DNA of 61,806 bases from Armatimonadota bacterium (GCA_025360125.1 JANYCU010000003.1:1-61806), one strand, 5' to 3'. Shown: positions 1-7,609, counted from the first letter of the stretch. Program-made: numbers and translations. The notes: a model not told the origin generated them from the letters alone.

Positions 1-220
1 CCGAAGCCTGGACAAAGCAAGCTTCTCAGCAGGGTCTTTCACAAACGTTCTCTCCCCCAATAGTTTAGGAGATGGAATCTTAATTGATTGTTTTAGCATT
101 GATCTTCATGATTATGTTAGTCATGAAGCTTGACTGTACAAAAAGTCGTTAAGATTATTCGCTTCGCTCAATCGACTCACCCGGTTCGTTCCTCACCGAC
201 CTCTCTGTCCAACGAGGTAT

Positions 221-240
221 CTCGCTTCGCGAGTTTTTTT
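221..240 (+). terminator. Small terminator-like hairpin
   Basis: CTCGC and GCGAG pair around a TTC loop (221-233) and are followed by seven T (234-240). This is the shape of a short Rho-independent terminator reading rightwards. The gene it would end lies mostly or wholly outside the window. Confidence 0.4.
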
Positions 241-292
241 GGCCCTACCTGCGAAAAAAGTCTGGGTTTATGCAACGCCATATAGTATACAT

Positions 293-314
293 ACGTCTAC
301 TATTATGTAGACGT
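293..314 (+). promoter_or_regulatory. Inverted repeat in leader of next gene
   Basis: ACGTCTAC (293-300) and GTAGACGT (307-314) form a perfect 8-bp inverted repeat with a six-base loop, ending six bases before the preferred ATG at 321. A TATAGT-like -10 lies near 281. It could be an operator or a leader hairpin; no regulator is implicated. Confidence 0.35.
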
Positions 315-320
315 TTCGTT

Positions 321-1463
321 ATGGGGTGGGAAAGTGTTGCTGGCAAGAAATATTTTTACGAAATCCTGTCGGTAGACGGGGAGAAGGTTCGGAAGTTTTG
401 GGGGAGTGGGCTTGAGGCTCAGCGGGCCGCGGCGCGCGTTGAGGCAGAGCGGGAGGCGCGGAAGAAGGATTTAGACGTTGTTCGCGCCTGGGAGAAGCGG
501 AATCGGGTGATCGACCGGAAGACGGATGCGCTGGATGCGTTTATTACCTTGAACTTTGAGCGCGTCATGTTGGACGCAGGATTTCATCGGCACAAGGGGG
601 AGTGGAGAAAAAAACGGAGACCAGCGGGTTTCGGCTCCTTTTCTTCGCTATTCGGCTCTTGGGAACTTCGTTCCTCCAGTTCGCCCGACAGTTTAGGCAA
701 ATCAAATGGAACGGGCTCACCGATCCCTCACTCCCGAGGGATATCAAAGGGGCAGGGACGAAAGACTTTTTGTGACGACTCTCAAGGTTCGACCGACGAT
801 GCGGAAAAGCCCAATGGATCGGTCTCACCTATCTCTCTGGCCAGAGAGATATCTTGCGGAGAGAGACGGGGACCAGCTTGTGTCGGCTCCCTCGCTTCGC
901 CAGACAATTTAGAAAAATCAAAAGGAACTAGCTCAACGATCCCTCACTCCCGAGGGATATCAAAGGGGCACGGACAAAAAACAAATATGAGTGAAATGAA
1001 TCAATCGAGATATATAGAGTTGAAAGCGGACTGTTTGCTATTGCATCAGGAGGGGTTGGCGACGTCGGAGTCGGCGACGGAGTTGGAGGACGAGGTTCGG
1101 CGGTTGTCGCTGGAGGCGTTGCGGGGCCTGACGGGGGTGGAGCATCCGACGTTGGTCTGCAATGTGGACGCGACGATTGCGGAGATTACGAAGAAGGTTC
1201 AGGCGATCAAGGAGGACTTTATGCTTGAGCGGTCGAACGCGTTTGACCGGATGATGCTGGACCAGATGACGACGGCTTGGGTGCAGTGGTACGTGGCGAA
1301 CTGGCTGTTGGACTCGGAGGATTGCTTGAAGCGGAGCCATCGGCAGAATCAGTATTTGGAGCGGCGGTTCTCGCGGGCCCAGGTGCGGCTGACGAAGGCG
1401 ATCGACCAGTTGGCGAGGCTACGGGGGATCCCTAGGGGGATTTTGGAGAAGGGGAAGTGGTGA
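321..1463 (+). CDS. Fused hypothetical protein with internal hairpin-repeat linker
   Basis: Read from ATG 321 this encodes 380 residues; an upstream ATG at 270 adds an unlikely N-terminus. The first about 100 residues (aromatic YFYEI, a GSG, a KDLDVVRAWEKR helix, then FHRHKGEWRKKRR) match in style a short family common in Planctomycetes and Armatimonadota that normally ends at about this point. Residues from the internal Met codon at 987 onward (ending in NQYLERRFSRAQVRLTKAIDQL) look like a second short family usually encoded as a separate, adjacent gene. Between them lie about 36-codon repeats (687-983) rich in Ser, Gly and basic residues. I infer that repeat DNA with no in-frame stop has joined two genes into one frame. 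The function of both halves is unknown. Confidence 0.55.
   Translation: MGWESVAGKKYFYEILSVDGEKVRKFWGSGLEAQRAAARVEAEREARKKDLDVVRAWEKRNRVIDRKTDALDAFITLNFERVMLDAGFHRHKGEWRKKRRPAGFGSFSSLFGSWELRSSSSPDSLGKSNGTGSPIPHSRGISKGQGRKTFCDDSQGSTDDAEKPNGSVSPISLAREISCGERRGPACVGSLASPDNLEKSKGTSSTIPHSRGISKGHGQKTNMSEMNQSRYIELKADCLLLHQEGLATSESATELEDEVRRLSLEALRGLTGVEHPTLVCNVDATIAEITKKVQAIKEDFMLERSNAFDRMMLDQMTTAWVQWYVANWLLDSEDCLKRSHRQNQYLERRFSRAQVRLTKAIDQLARLRGIPRGILEKGKW
687..983 (+). repeat. Three 108-bp in-frame hairpin repeat units
   Basis: Units at 687-794, 795-902 and 903-983 have a 108-base (36-codon) period; units 1 and 3 are the most similar. Each carries a palindrome: ATCCCTC...GAGGGAT in units 1 and 3, ATCTCTC...GAGAGAT in unit 2. 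Bases differ on both sides of the stem in step, so pairing is kept although the encoded residues change. The DNA is translated in the fused protein. Confidence 0.7.
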
Positions 1464-1497
1464 AGGGTTTGGACTTTGGAGTTTGGAGTTAATAAAC

Positions 1498-1542
1498 ATG
1501 GACAACTCCCAGCTTCGCGGACGTCGCTGACCGTGCCACCCG
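1498..1542 (+). repeat. Dispersed 45-bp repeat (family C), copy 1
   Basis: This stretch, starting at GGACAACTC and ending GTGCCACCCG, recurs at 4525-4569 with few differences, including the shared core GTCGCTGACCGTGCCACCCG. Both copies are intergenic and in the same orientation. Confidence 0.75.
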
Positions 1543-1609
1543 TCGAAGACTTATTGAACCAGAAGTACCCAGCTCGCACCAGTGACTCGACGAGGTTCGG
1601 TAACTGAGA

Positions 1610-1615
1610 TAGAAT
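1610..1615 (+). promoter_or_regulatory. -10 hexamer, leaderless start
   Basis: TAGAAT lies 6 nt before the ATG at 1622. At the usual 6-8 nt from the -10 to the transcription start the transcript would begin at or next to the start codon. Confidence 0.5.
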
Positions 1616-1621
1616 AGTTCT

Positions 1622-2293
1622 ATGTCGTTTAGTGCTTGGAAAGCCCTAATTCATAAAGCTGGCGTCGATCTCAACGGGGTTGATAACAACTGGCTTATCC
1701 AGCAATTTCAAATGGGTGTCAGCCCAGGGCAAACAGCCCAAGCCATTAATTTGGCCAGGAAAACACCTGCGCGGTTGGTACCTCCAGTACAGTTTGTCTC
1801 GCAAAGGCAGTTGACCACACCGACGGCATTAACTTCCAAACATGTATGGTATTTAATTGGACTTATTGTCTGTCTCTTGGTAGTAATTCAAATATCGATT
1901 AATACTTCGCACGGAGATAATGTTTCGAACGAAAACAAGGAAGTGGAAAGGACTGCGAATGCTCCTTTGCCAAACCAAGAGAATAGTTTAATGCCCTCCA
2001 ATTCTGCTAAAGCTTCGGAAAGTGAACAAAAAGATGAAGCATTCGCTAGCCGTTGGAGAGATATAAGTAAAATTTTCGAAGATCAGGGATCGTACGTCGA
2101 ACCTTGGGACGCCGACGCACCATATACGATGCGAGTCCACCTACCATCACGAGTTGCAATGGACCTCTCTTCGTTCCAGGCGCGCGAAATGGCAGGAATG
2201 GCCCGTTCTAGATTAGACAAAAGAGCAATTGTTTACATTAAAAGCGAGGGGGGACAGACGCTTGCGAAAGCCGCTCCGTGGGGGATTGAGTAA
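1622..2293 (+). CDS. Hypothetical single-pass membrane protein
   Basis: The 223-residue product is not one I recognise. Residues about 1-45 form a soluble N-terminal segment with a helical DNNWLIQQFQMGVSPGQTAQAI stretch. One hydrophobic segment (about 78-96, WYLIGLIVCLLVVIQISI) would span the membrane, followed by a Ser/Asn/Glu-rich linker and a C-terminal domain of about 90 residues containing a conserved-looking PYTMRVHLPSRVAMDLSSF. The start is set by the ATG six bases after a TAGAAT hexamer. Flanked by repeat DNA on both sides, it is probably accessory. The topology (short cytoplasmic N-terminus, outside C-terminus) is inference. Confidence 0.6.
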   Translation: MSFSAWKALIHKAGVDLNGVDNNWLIQQFQMGVSPGQTAQAINLARKTPARLVPPVQFVSQRQLTTPTALTSKHVWYLIGLIVCLLVVIQISINTSHGDNVSNENKEVERTANAPLPNQENSLMPSNSAKASESEQKDEAFASRWRDISKIFEDQGSYVEPWDADAPYTMRVHLPSRVAMDLSSFQAREMAGMARSRLDKRAIVYIKSEGGQTLAKAAPWGIE

Positions 2294-2321
2294 TGTGAGT
2301 TACCATAAGGTTGCCTTACCT

Positions 2322-2342
2322 GCCCACACAGTGGCTCGCCGC
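2322..2342 (+). repeat. Short dispersed repeat (family D), copy 1
   Basis: The 21 bases starting GCCCACACAGTGG recur at 4581-4601 with one mismatch. Here it fills most of the gap between two convergent genes, so it may also act at their 3' ends. Confidence 0.6.
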
Positions 2343-2344
2343 GG

Positions 2345-3535
2345 TCACTTTCCTTTATTTTGGTACTTTTCGCCTTCTGCAGCGAACTCTTCAAAAAAGG
2401 CCCTGTGGCGCGAGCCAATGGCATTGGCTTCCAGTTCGGCGGCGGCCGCAGCCTTGACGTCCTGGTTCTTGGCAGCAGCCCATCGGTGTTTCAAAGCCGA
2501 ACGCATCTCCTCCATTACAAGCATAAAAGTGGCGTGCTGGTGAGAGTACTCAGTTGGTGGATCTATCTTGTTTAGCGCAGTGATCAATCCGTCGGCTACA
2601 TTCAGGCGCTTCTCATCTTCGTCGACAAGGTATTTAAGTTTTGCGGCATCATTTGCCGACATTGCCTTTTCATCGATTTCGGATTTGGGAGATTTGAATG
2701 GAGACGGATACTCGTTTATAGCAGTTTGCATCGCAGCCCAATATTGCTCTTTTGTCAAACGTCCAGTAACATTTTTAGAATTCATGCGGAGCGCATTTAT
2801 TCGATCTGGGATCGCAGGATGTGTCGACAGAAATCCGCCTCCTGTGTCCGATTCCTGTTTTGAAATTGAGTCAAGAGCTGCACACATGACTTCGACCGCA
2901 TTAATGGGATAGCCCGCTTTCTTCAACAACTCCACGCTACCAGCGTCAGCCTCAAGCTCTTGATTCTTACTGTAGGGTGCGAATGCAACATTGACGGCCC
3001 ACGAAGCTGCCTCGTCCGTAGTTTCCGAATCGTTACCCAGAAGGCCCCCAATTATTTTCGTGGCCTTGCCTACATTGTTCACTAGACCTGTTGATCTTCC
3101 GCTGTGATCTTTGATGGCGTGCGTTACCTCGTGACCCATTACCGCGTCGAGGGACTCGTCTGACAGCTTCTCGAGACCTTCGCAAAACACAAACGTATCG
3201 GTACCAACGGTCATTGCGTTAATATGCTGGTCCACAGCTATTGCCACGCGAATTTTGTTCACATCCAGGCCCGCGGCCTTGGCCAGTTTTACCAGTGAAG
3301 CTACAAGGCGTTTGTCTTTCTCATTTTTAGCTTCAATATCACGGATTTTAACTTCTTTTTCTTTCGACGGGTGGGTAACACCAACGCATGACAGGAACTT
3401 CTTTGCATCTTTGGAGCAACTGGCAAAGGTGAAAAATAGGATGATGCAAATGAAACCACCCTGGAAAAGGCAACCGAAGCCAGTCCCGACGCCATTCTTT
3501 AGGCGATTAATTAGTGGCGGTTTATCTTTTTGCAT
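2345..3535 (-). CDS. M48 family zinc metalloprotease
   Basis: A membrane-anchored peptidase of the M48 (Ste24/HtpX/BepA-like) superfamily, numbered here from the ATG at 3535 (396 residues). A hydrophobic segment at about 21-40 ends in a Cys (FASC) that could be a lipobox or just a membrane anchor. The zinc site is HEVTH at 135-139 with the third ligand in ELEAD (193-197), the M48 signature. The C-terminal about 120 residues, after the protease core, are helical and unassigned. The reading frame extends to 3631, but a TATAAT on the minus strand at 3561-3566 fits a start at 3535. The expected role is quality control of envelope proteins. Confidence 0.85.
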   Translation of the reverse strand: MQKDKPPLINRLKNGVGTGFGCLFQGGFICIILFFTFASCSKDAKKFLSCVGVTHPSKEKEVKIRDIEAKNEKDKRLVASLVKLAKAAGLDVNKIRVAIAVDQHINAMTVGTDTFVFCEGLEKLSDESLDAVMGHEVTHAIKDHSGRSTGLVNNVGKATKIIGGLLGNDSETTDEAASWAVNVAFAPYSKNQELEADAGSVELLKKAGYPINAVEVMCAALDSISKQESDTGGGFLSTHPAIPDRINALRMNSKNVTGRLTKEQYWAAMQTAINEYPSPFKSPKSEIDEKAMSANDAAKLKYLVDEDEKRLNVADGLITALNKIDPPTEYSHQHATFMLVMEEMRSALKHRWAAAKNQDVKAAAAAELEANAIGSRHRAFFEEFAAEGEKYQNKGK

Positions 3536-3560
3536 TTGTAGCCCAATCTTGGACAATGGC

Positions 3561-3566
3561 ATTATA
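3561..3566 (-). promoter_or_regulatory. -10 hexamer of M48 protease gene
   Basis: TATAAT on the minus strand (plus-strand ATTATA) lies 25 nt upstream of the ATG at 3535, inside the upstream extension of the reading frame, which argues for the shorter protein. Confidence 0.45.
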
Positions 3567-3631
3567 CTACTCGTCAACGATTTGCAATAAGAAAACATTG
3601 ACGTGTAACGCATTAGCCCAGTTGAGGCCAC

Positions 3632-3842
3632 TGGTTTCTCCCGGCGTCACTTCGTTCGACGCAGAGTACGGAATGCAGTGCCACAGGAAGATAACCATGC
3701 CCACGAAGTGGCCCGCCCGCTATCATGGGCCTGTGCGAGACAGTTGTCTGAGCCAGTGGCCCGAAAGATACCACTGGCTACAAAGTGGCTCCCATGGTAT
3801 ATGGATTGGGAAGCGTACTATGCGACAAAGTACAGAGTCTGT
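3632..3842. other. Gene-free region with degenerate hairpins
   Basis: No credible gene. The DNA contains imperfect inverted repeats built on CCAGTGGC/GCCACTGG words, for example GCCAGTGG at about 3753 pairing with CCACTGGC at about 3772. The words resemble repeat family D at 2322 and 4581, suggesting eroded copies. Confidence 0.45.
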
Positions 3843-3848
3843 TATATT
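3843..3848 (+). promoter_or_regulatory. -10 hexamer, leaderless start
   Basis: TATATT lies 6 nt before the ATG at 3855 and decides the start of the downstream membrane protein in favour of that ATG rather than upstream ones in the repeat DNA. Confidence 0.5.
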
Positions 3849-3854
3849 GTCCAC

Positions 3855-4460
3855 ATGACCTCCAATTCCGATTTCAGACAAGCCAAGGCAGCGTACGAGT
3901 CTATGACGCCGGCCAAACATGTCGCCCTTTCCAATGAATCGTTTATTGCGATGGGGTCGCCGTGGAGAGCGGTTGAGTCGATACCGCATGATCAGTTAGG
4001 ACCAGGATTGGCCAACGGCTCGGTTCGCATCGTCCCAACACAAGAATTACGGCTACACACAGCTCAAGGAACAAGGATTTTTTCGTGCCTAATGCTTCTT
4101 TACTTAGTAGCACCAGTGGTTGCCTCGATCTTCTTTGCGGTCCATTTGAAGCAGCCACTGGTGCTTATCACATTAGTGCTTCAATTCGTTGCGATTGCCT
4201 TTGCAGGAGTTACAGCTTCGGGCTTCTGGAGGTACATGCTTGTCTTAGCTACGATTATTCTCGGATTTGTAAGGGGCTTTGAAGATTTGTCCACGCTACT
4301 GGTGGGTATTCCGGCAGCTGCGGCAGTGCTTTATAGGTACTCCGATAATTTCAAGAACCAGGAATATTTTCGGGAAATCATCGCCAATGAAGAGCTATTC
4401 AACCATGAGGTGGACAGCGGGTCGATATTGCTCCAAATTGACACCAGTCGATTTGCGTAG
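3855..4460 (+). CDS. Hypothetical multi-pass membrane protein
   Basis: A 201-residue protein that I do not recognise. The N-terminal about 75 residues are soluble. Three or four closely spaced hydrophobic segments follow (about 79-100, 104-125, 128-150 and a shorter one ending LLVGIPAAAAVLYRY), then a charged C-terminal tail of about 35 residues. The frame is open upstream to 3678, but that part is repeat-derived and the ATG at 3855 sits 6 nt after a TATATT. No partner gene is evident; it stands alone between repeat-rich stretches. Confidence 0.6.
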   Translation: MTSNSDFRQAKAAYESMTPAKHVALSNESFIAMGSPWRAVESIPHDQLGPGLANGSVRIVPTQELRLHTAQGTRIFSCLMLLYLVAPVVASIFFAVHLKQPLVLITLVLQFVAIAFAGVTASGFWRYMLVLATIILGFVRGFEDLSTLLVGIPAAAAVLYRYSDNFKNQEYFREIIANEELFNHEVDSGSILLQIDTSRFA

Positions 4461-4524
4461 GATGGGGAGCACAAGATAACCCAACCCGCGGGGAGAGGTT
4501 CACCAGAGTTTGTAGCAAAGGAAC

Positions 4525-4569
4525 ACGGACAACTCTCAGCTTTGCAGTGGTCGCTGACCGTGCCACCCG
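4525..4569 (+). repeat. Dispersed 45-bp repeat (family C), copy 2
   Basis: This is the second copy of the element at 1498-1542, in the same orientation. The 20-base core GTCGCTGACCGTGCCACCCG is identical; the first half differs at scattered positions. Confidence 0.75.
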
Positions 4570-4580
4570 GAAACTACCAA

Positions 4581-4601
4581 GCCCACCCAGTGGCTCGCCG
4601 C
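4581..4601 (+). repeat. Short dispersed repeat (family D), copy 2
   Basis: Matches 2322-2342 in 20 of 21 bases, and lies eleven bases after the family C copy. Confidence 0.6.
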
Positions 4602-4769
4602 TGGCAGATTGTCCCGGTGTCGGCCCGACTGCCAAGCCTCTTGTATTGATTTTCCTTAAGCAGACCCTGTTGTGGGAGGGGTTATCTTGTGTGACTCTGC
4701 CGCCAGTGCTGTAGTAAGCCATTGCCGACTTCTTAGGCTGACGGCGATGACAAAGCTCCCTGTAAGATT

Positions 4770-4838
4770 GCAGCGAGACAAGTCTCGCAGGCCAAAGCGC
4801 GAACAGGTTCGCGCACTCCAAGGTCCGCTTCGCGGACG
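4770..4838 (-). repeat. REP-like multi-hairpin element, dispersed copy 1
   Basis: Three hairpins in a row: GCGAGA/TCTCGC (4773-4788), GCGCGAA/TTCGCGC (4797-4814) and GTCCGC/GCGGAC (about 4822-4836). On the minus strand GGAG precedes the second hairpin. The same architecture flanks the transposase at 47527-48051, where the stems have different but self-complementary bases. Confidence 0.75.
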
Positions 4839-4921
4839 AAGAACCAGACGTTCCAGGAGTGCGAGGGCAAGTGGGTCCCGATGCGGCGAGCCTTTCGGGA
4901 TGTCGCTGAGACGACAAGTGC

Positions 4922-4979
4922 GAGAAAGAAGGGCTAGCTTCGCGGGGCTAGCTTCGCAGGGGGCTGCTTTGCAGGGCTA
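4922..4979 (+). repeat. GCTTCGC tandem repeat, copy left of lipoprotein gene
   Basis: GAGAAAGAAGGGC is followed by three or four imperfect units of GGGCTAGCTTCGC. A close relative (5465-5518) lies just past the end of the lipoprotein gene in the same orientation, so the gene is bracketed by direct repeats. Confidence 0.65.
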
Positions 4980-5023
4980 GGACAGGTGCTGGCTTCGCCA
5001 GATTAGGCGAGGTAGCATGGGCC

Positions 5024-5461
5024 ATGAGATGGTGGTTCGGTTTGGCGTTGTTGGTTGGCGTGGGATGCGCTCCTCCGAAGGCACCCGATCCGGTGGCGGG
5101 GCATTACGTTGGGTGGCAGATTCTGGGTGGAACCGCCACCGAGATGGACGGCTTGAAAGGCATGTCCGAACGGCTATGGCTCAAGGCGGACGGCACGTTT
5201 ACCTACGACCTTAAATCCGTGGTGATGATGAACCTCTTACAAAATGCCACTGGCACCTGGACTCACTCTGGCACCAGCGTGACCCTGACGGGCACCGAGA
5301 AAGGCTATGCCGACGACGGTTACAAAAATAGCCCGAACAATGGTCCGTATTCGGGGACGTTGACGGTTGAGAGTGGGATGTTGGTGAACTCGATGTGGCC
5401 GAAAGGCGAGCATTATTTGCGCCGGGAAGGCGAGGGTGCTCCGCCGGTTGGGGGGAAGTAG
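5024..5461 (+). CDS. Small lipoprotein of unknown function
   Basis: The 145-residue product starts with a classic lipoprotein signal: MRWWFGLALLVGVGC, with basic Arg2, a hydrophobic core and a lipobox ending in Cys15. The mature part (about 130 residues) has alternating polar and hydrophobic residues typical of small beta-rich domains (LKADGTFTYDL, ATGTWTHSGTSVTLTG), a pattern seen in lipocalin-like or META/DUF-type stress lipoproteins; I cannot name the family. It is probably anchored in an envelope membrane. It stands alone, and near-identical GCTTCGC tandem repeats flank it on both sides, which may mean it is a mobile or recently inserted segment. Confidence 0.7.
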   Translation: MRWWFGLALLVGVGCAPPKAPDPVAGHYVGWQILGGTATEMDGLKGMSERLWLKADGTFTYDLKSVVMMNLLQNATGTWTHSGTSVTLTGTEKGYADDGYKNSPNNGPYSGTLTVESGMLVNSMWPKGEHYLRREGEGAPPVGGK

Positions 5462-5464
5462 GGC

Positions 5465-5518
5465 AAGAAAGAAGGGCATGCTTCGCTAGGGCACGCTTCG
5501 CTAGGGCTGCTTCGCAGG
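5465..5518 (+). repeat. GCTTCGC tandem repeat, copy right of lipoprotein gene
   Basis: AAGAAAGAAGGGC followed by three imperfect units of about 16 bases containing GCTTCGCT and AGGGC. It is the direct-repeat partner of 4922-4979. Confidence 0.65.
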
Positions 5519-5549
5519 GCGAGTGTAACGACCTGAAGTCTGAGAATTC

Positions 5550-5650
5550 AGCCCCCTCGTCAGGCGAATCGAGTTGTTTTCGAACAGTTGTTGAACGATT
5601 CGCCTGCCACTCCCCCTTTCAAGGTGGAGAGCTTGGCTGGTCGAAACTTG
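5550..5650 (-). repeat. Dispersed repeat (family B), copy 1
   Basis: Contains CCCCCTCGTCAGGCGAATC and, after about 45 bases, a segment ending GGTGGAGAGCTTGGCTGG. The second segment aligns with 5890-5945 and with part of the alanyl-tRNA synthetase gene at 50290-50345 (family words CACTCCCC, GGTGGAG/GGAGGAG, AGCTTGG). Outer GCGAATC and GATTCGC are inverted, so the element can fold. Confidence 0.6.
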
Positions 5651-5678
5651 AGGGTGAGGGTACGAATTCACGTTCATT

Positions 5679-5797
5679 TTCAGCGAAACAGGTTTCGCAG
5701 TTTGAAAGCGCGAACAGGTTCACCTCAAAAATCCATGCCTTTGTGGCATAGATTTTCAAGGACTCTCACTCCAAGGTTTGCTTCGCGAACGAAGAAA
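5679..5797 (-). repeat. REP-like element, degenerate or interrupted copy 2
   Basis: The first hairpin is intact (GCGAAACAGGTTTCGC, 5683-5698). The second begins like the copy at 4797 but is interrupted by about 45 bases that themselves form an imperfect hairpin (AAAATC...GATTTT). The tail CACTCCAAGG plus hairpin GTTTGC/GCGAAC then resumes. Relative to copy 1 this last stem changed from GTCCGC/GCGGAC, with both sides altered in step. Confidence 0.65.
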
Positions 5798-5839
5798 GCC
5801 GGAAGGCGGCGGCAAGCGCGGAGTGCAGGCTTCGCCAGA

Positions 5840-5955
5840 TCATCCCCCTCGTCAAGCTCATCACGCGTTTTCTTTTGCTTTTTGGAGTGATTTCGCTCGC
5901 CACTCCCCCAATCCATGGAGGAGAGCTTTGTTTGGTCGAAGCTCGGGAGCGGGGG
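5840..5955 (-). repeat. Dispersed repeat (family B), copy 2
   Basis: ATCCCCCTCGTCAAGC starts a segment parallel to 5550-5650. After a T-rich middle, CGCCACTCCCCCA and GGAGGAGAGCTTTG align with copy 1 and with the in-frame copy inside alaS. Confidence 0.6.
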
Positions 5956-6043
5956 AATGCGCCTAGATTTATTTCCCGCCCCGCATAACGATAAACAACG
6001 GCTTTGAACCTGGTAAACTTGTCTTTCATCCTCTCGGAGCCCG

Positions 6044-7609
6044 ATGAGTGATCGGAAAAACGACTCAACCCACCCGTCAGCAATTGAGCTGACAAACGGA
6101 CCGGCGACAGCAACGCCGATGCCCGCTTCTTCTATTATTCAAGCGATTTCGGGCATTCCAGTAGAGCAGGAGCAGACTCAGACTATGGCAAATGATCAAT
6201 TCGACGCAGACATTATCGTGATAGGCGCAGGTCCTGGGGGCTATTACGCCTCCATTCGGGCCGCACAGATGGGGGCAAAAGTCATCTGTGTCGAGAAAGG
6301 ATTCCTTGGGGGAACCTGCCTTAACGTCGGATGTGTGCCGTCGAAAGCGATGATTGCCAGCGTGGAAATGCTGCAGAAAGCCAAAAAGGCGACGAGCTTT
6401 GGTTTGAAGGCAATTGCCGAACCAGAAATGGACTTTGATGCGTTCATGAAGCGCAAAGAAAAGATCGTTTTGACCGAGCGCGGCGGCATCGGGATGCTTT
6501 ATAAAAAGCGCGGAGTGACCCACGTCGAAGGGTTTGCAAAATTTGTCGATGCCAACACCGTTTCGGTGACCGGGGCAGACGGTAAGGAAACCAAGTACCG
6601 AGGTAAGAACTTTATCCTCGCGATGGGCTCATCGGTTATTCAGCTTCCGATTCCGGGCCTTGAGGGCGGACGCGATGCGAACGTTTGGACATCGGACGAC
6701 GCGGTAACCGCTCCATTCGTGCCGGACAGCATGATCGTTTTGGGTGGCGGCGCGGTCGGCTGCGAATTCTCTTACGTTTTTAATGGCCTTGGCACCAAGG
6801 TGACCTTGGTCGAAATGATGCCAAACCTGATCAACATCATGGATGAGGAGCTTGGCGTCGAGCTGGGCAAGCAACTTTCGAAACAAGGAATCACGGTCAA
6901 GACCGGAGCGACCATCGAGAAGGTGGAAAAGACGAAGACGGGATGGAAAGCCACGGTCAAGAAGGGCACCGAGACCGAAGTGATTGAAGCTCAAGTGGTC
7001 TTGCTCGGCGTGGGACGAAAGCCGAATACCGACGGTATGAACCTCGAAGGGATCGGCATCAAGCTTCAACGCGGTGCGGTTCAGATCGCTGACGACACGC
7101 TTCGAACCCATGTGGCTAATATTTGGGCGATTGGCGACGTGACGGGGCGAATTCAGCTGGCGCACGTTGCCCAGCAAGAGGGTTTGACTGCGGTCAACAA
7201 TATCTTGAAGCCGGAATCTCAGAAAAAAGTTGACTATCGATTTGTGCCGAACGTGGTTTATACGGTTCCGGAGGTTGCCAGCGTGGGAATGACCGAATCG
7301 AAAGCACGATCGGAAGGGTACGACGTGGTGGTTGGCCGGTCGAAGTTTGGCATCTTTGCCAAGGCGATGGCATCGAACGAAACCGAAGGGTTTGTGAAAG
7401 TTGTGGCCGAGAAGAAATACGGCGAGATTTTGGGCTTGCACATGATCGGCGGGCACGTGGGCGACACGGTTCACGAAGCGGTGGTTGCCTTGGTGCATGA
7501 AGCGACGTTGGAATCGATGGAGACGGTTATTCACGCTCACCCAACGATGGCGGAAGCGATCATCGAGGCGTTTGAAGACGCTATGGGTCACGCGATCCAC
7601 AAGATGTAG
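6044..7609 (+). CDS. lpdA: Dihydrolipoyl dehydrogenase (E3)
   Basis: This flavoprotein reoxidises the dihydrolipoyl group of 2-oxoacid dehydrogenase or glycine-cleavage complexes with NAD. Numbered from the first ATG (521 residues), the FAD site is GAGPGG (61-66), the redox disulfide is in GGTCLNVGCVPSK (Cys92 and Cys97), the NAD site is around VLGGGAVGCEF, a second FAD motif is IWAIGDVTG, and the C-terminal catalytic His-Glu is in HAHPTMAEAIIEA. The first 47 residues are Pro/Thr/Gln-rich and not part of the fold. An alternative ATG at 6185 (MANDQFDADI) gives the usual 474-residue enzyme, and I cannot decide between the two from spacing alone. No E1 or E2 genes are adjacent. Confidence 0.95.
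   Translation: MSDRKNDSTHPSAIELTNGPATATPMPASSIIQAISGIPVEQEQTQTMANDQFDADIIVIGAGPGGYYASIRAAQMGAKVICVEKGFLGGTCLNVGCVPSKAMIASVEMLQKAKKATSFGLKAIAEPEMDFDAFMKRKEKIVLTERGGIGMLYKKRGVTHVEGFAKFVDANTVSVTGADGKETKYRGKNFILAMGSSVIQLPIPGLEGGRDANVWTSDDAVTAPFVPDSMIVLGGGAVGCEFSYVFNGLGTKVTLVEMMPNLINIMDEELGVELGKQLSKQGITVKTGATIEKVEKTKTGWKATVKKGTETEVIEAQVVLLGVGRKPNTDGMNLEGIGIKLQRGAVQIADDTLRTHVANIWAIGDVTGRIQLAHVAQQEGLTAVNNILKPESQKKVDYRFVPNVVYTVPEVASVGMTESKARSEGYDVVVGRSKFGIFAKAMASNETEGFVKVVAEKKYGEILGLHMIGGHVGDTVHEAVVALVHEATLESMETVIHAHPTMAEAIIEAFEDAMGHAIHKM

Larger units (their letters stand above)
1..320. other. Gene-free left edge
   Basis: No open reading frame in this stretch resembles a protein. It holds AT-rich DNA up to about 160, then degenerate hairpin-rich DNA, a short terminator-like hairpin (221-240) and an inverted repeat in the probable leader of the next gene. 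A longer reading of the next gene from an ATG at 270 is possible but its first 17 codons do not look like protein. Confidence 0.5.
4461..5023. other. Repeat-rich gene-free region
   Basis: About 560 bases without a credible gene. It holds second copies of repeat families C (4525-4569) and D (4581-4601), a REP-like multi-hairpin element (4770-4838), a segment sharing AAGTGCGAGAAAG with the spacer between the two sedolisin genes (near 46061), and a tandem GCTTCGC-rich repeat (4922-4979). Confidence 0.6.

Noticed and set aside
687-983. Regularly spaced palindromic repeats as a CRISPR array
   Set aside because: The units are directly adjacent and translated, there are no unique spacers of equal length, and no cas genes are present.
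6629-7600. Long antisense frame inside lpdA
   Set aside because: It is a shadow frame with implausible composition (many His, Arg, Asn) opposite a clear dihydrolipoyl dehydrogenase.
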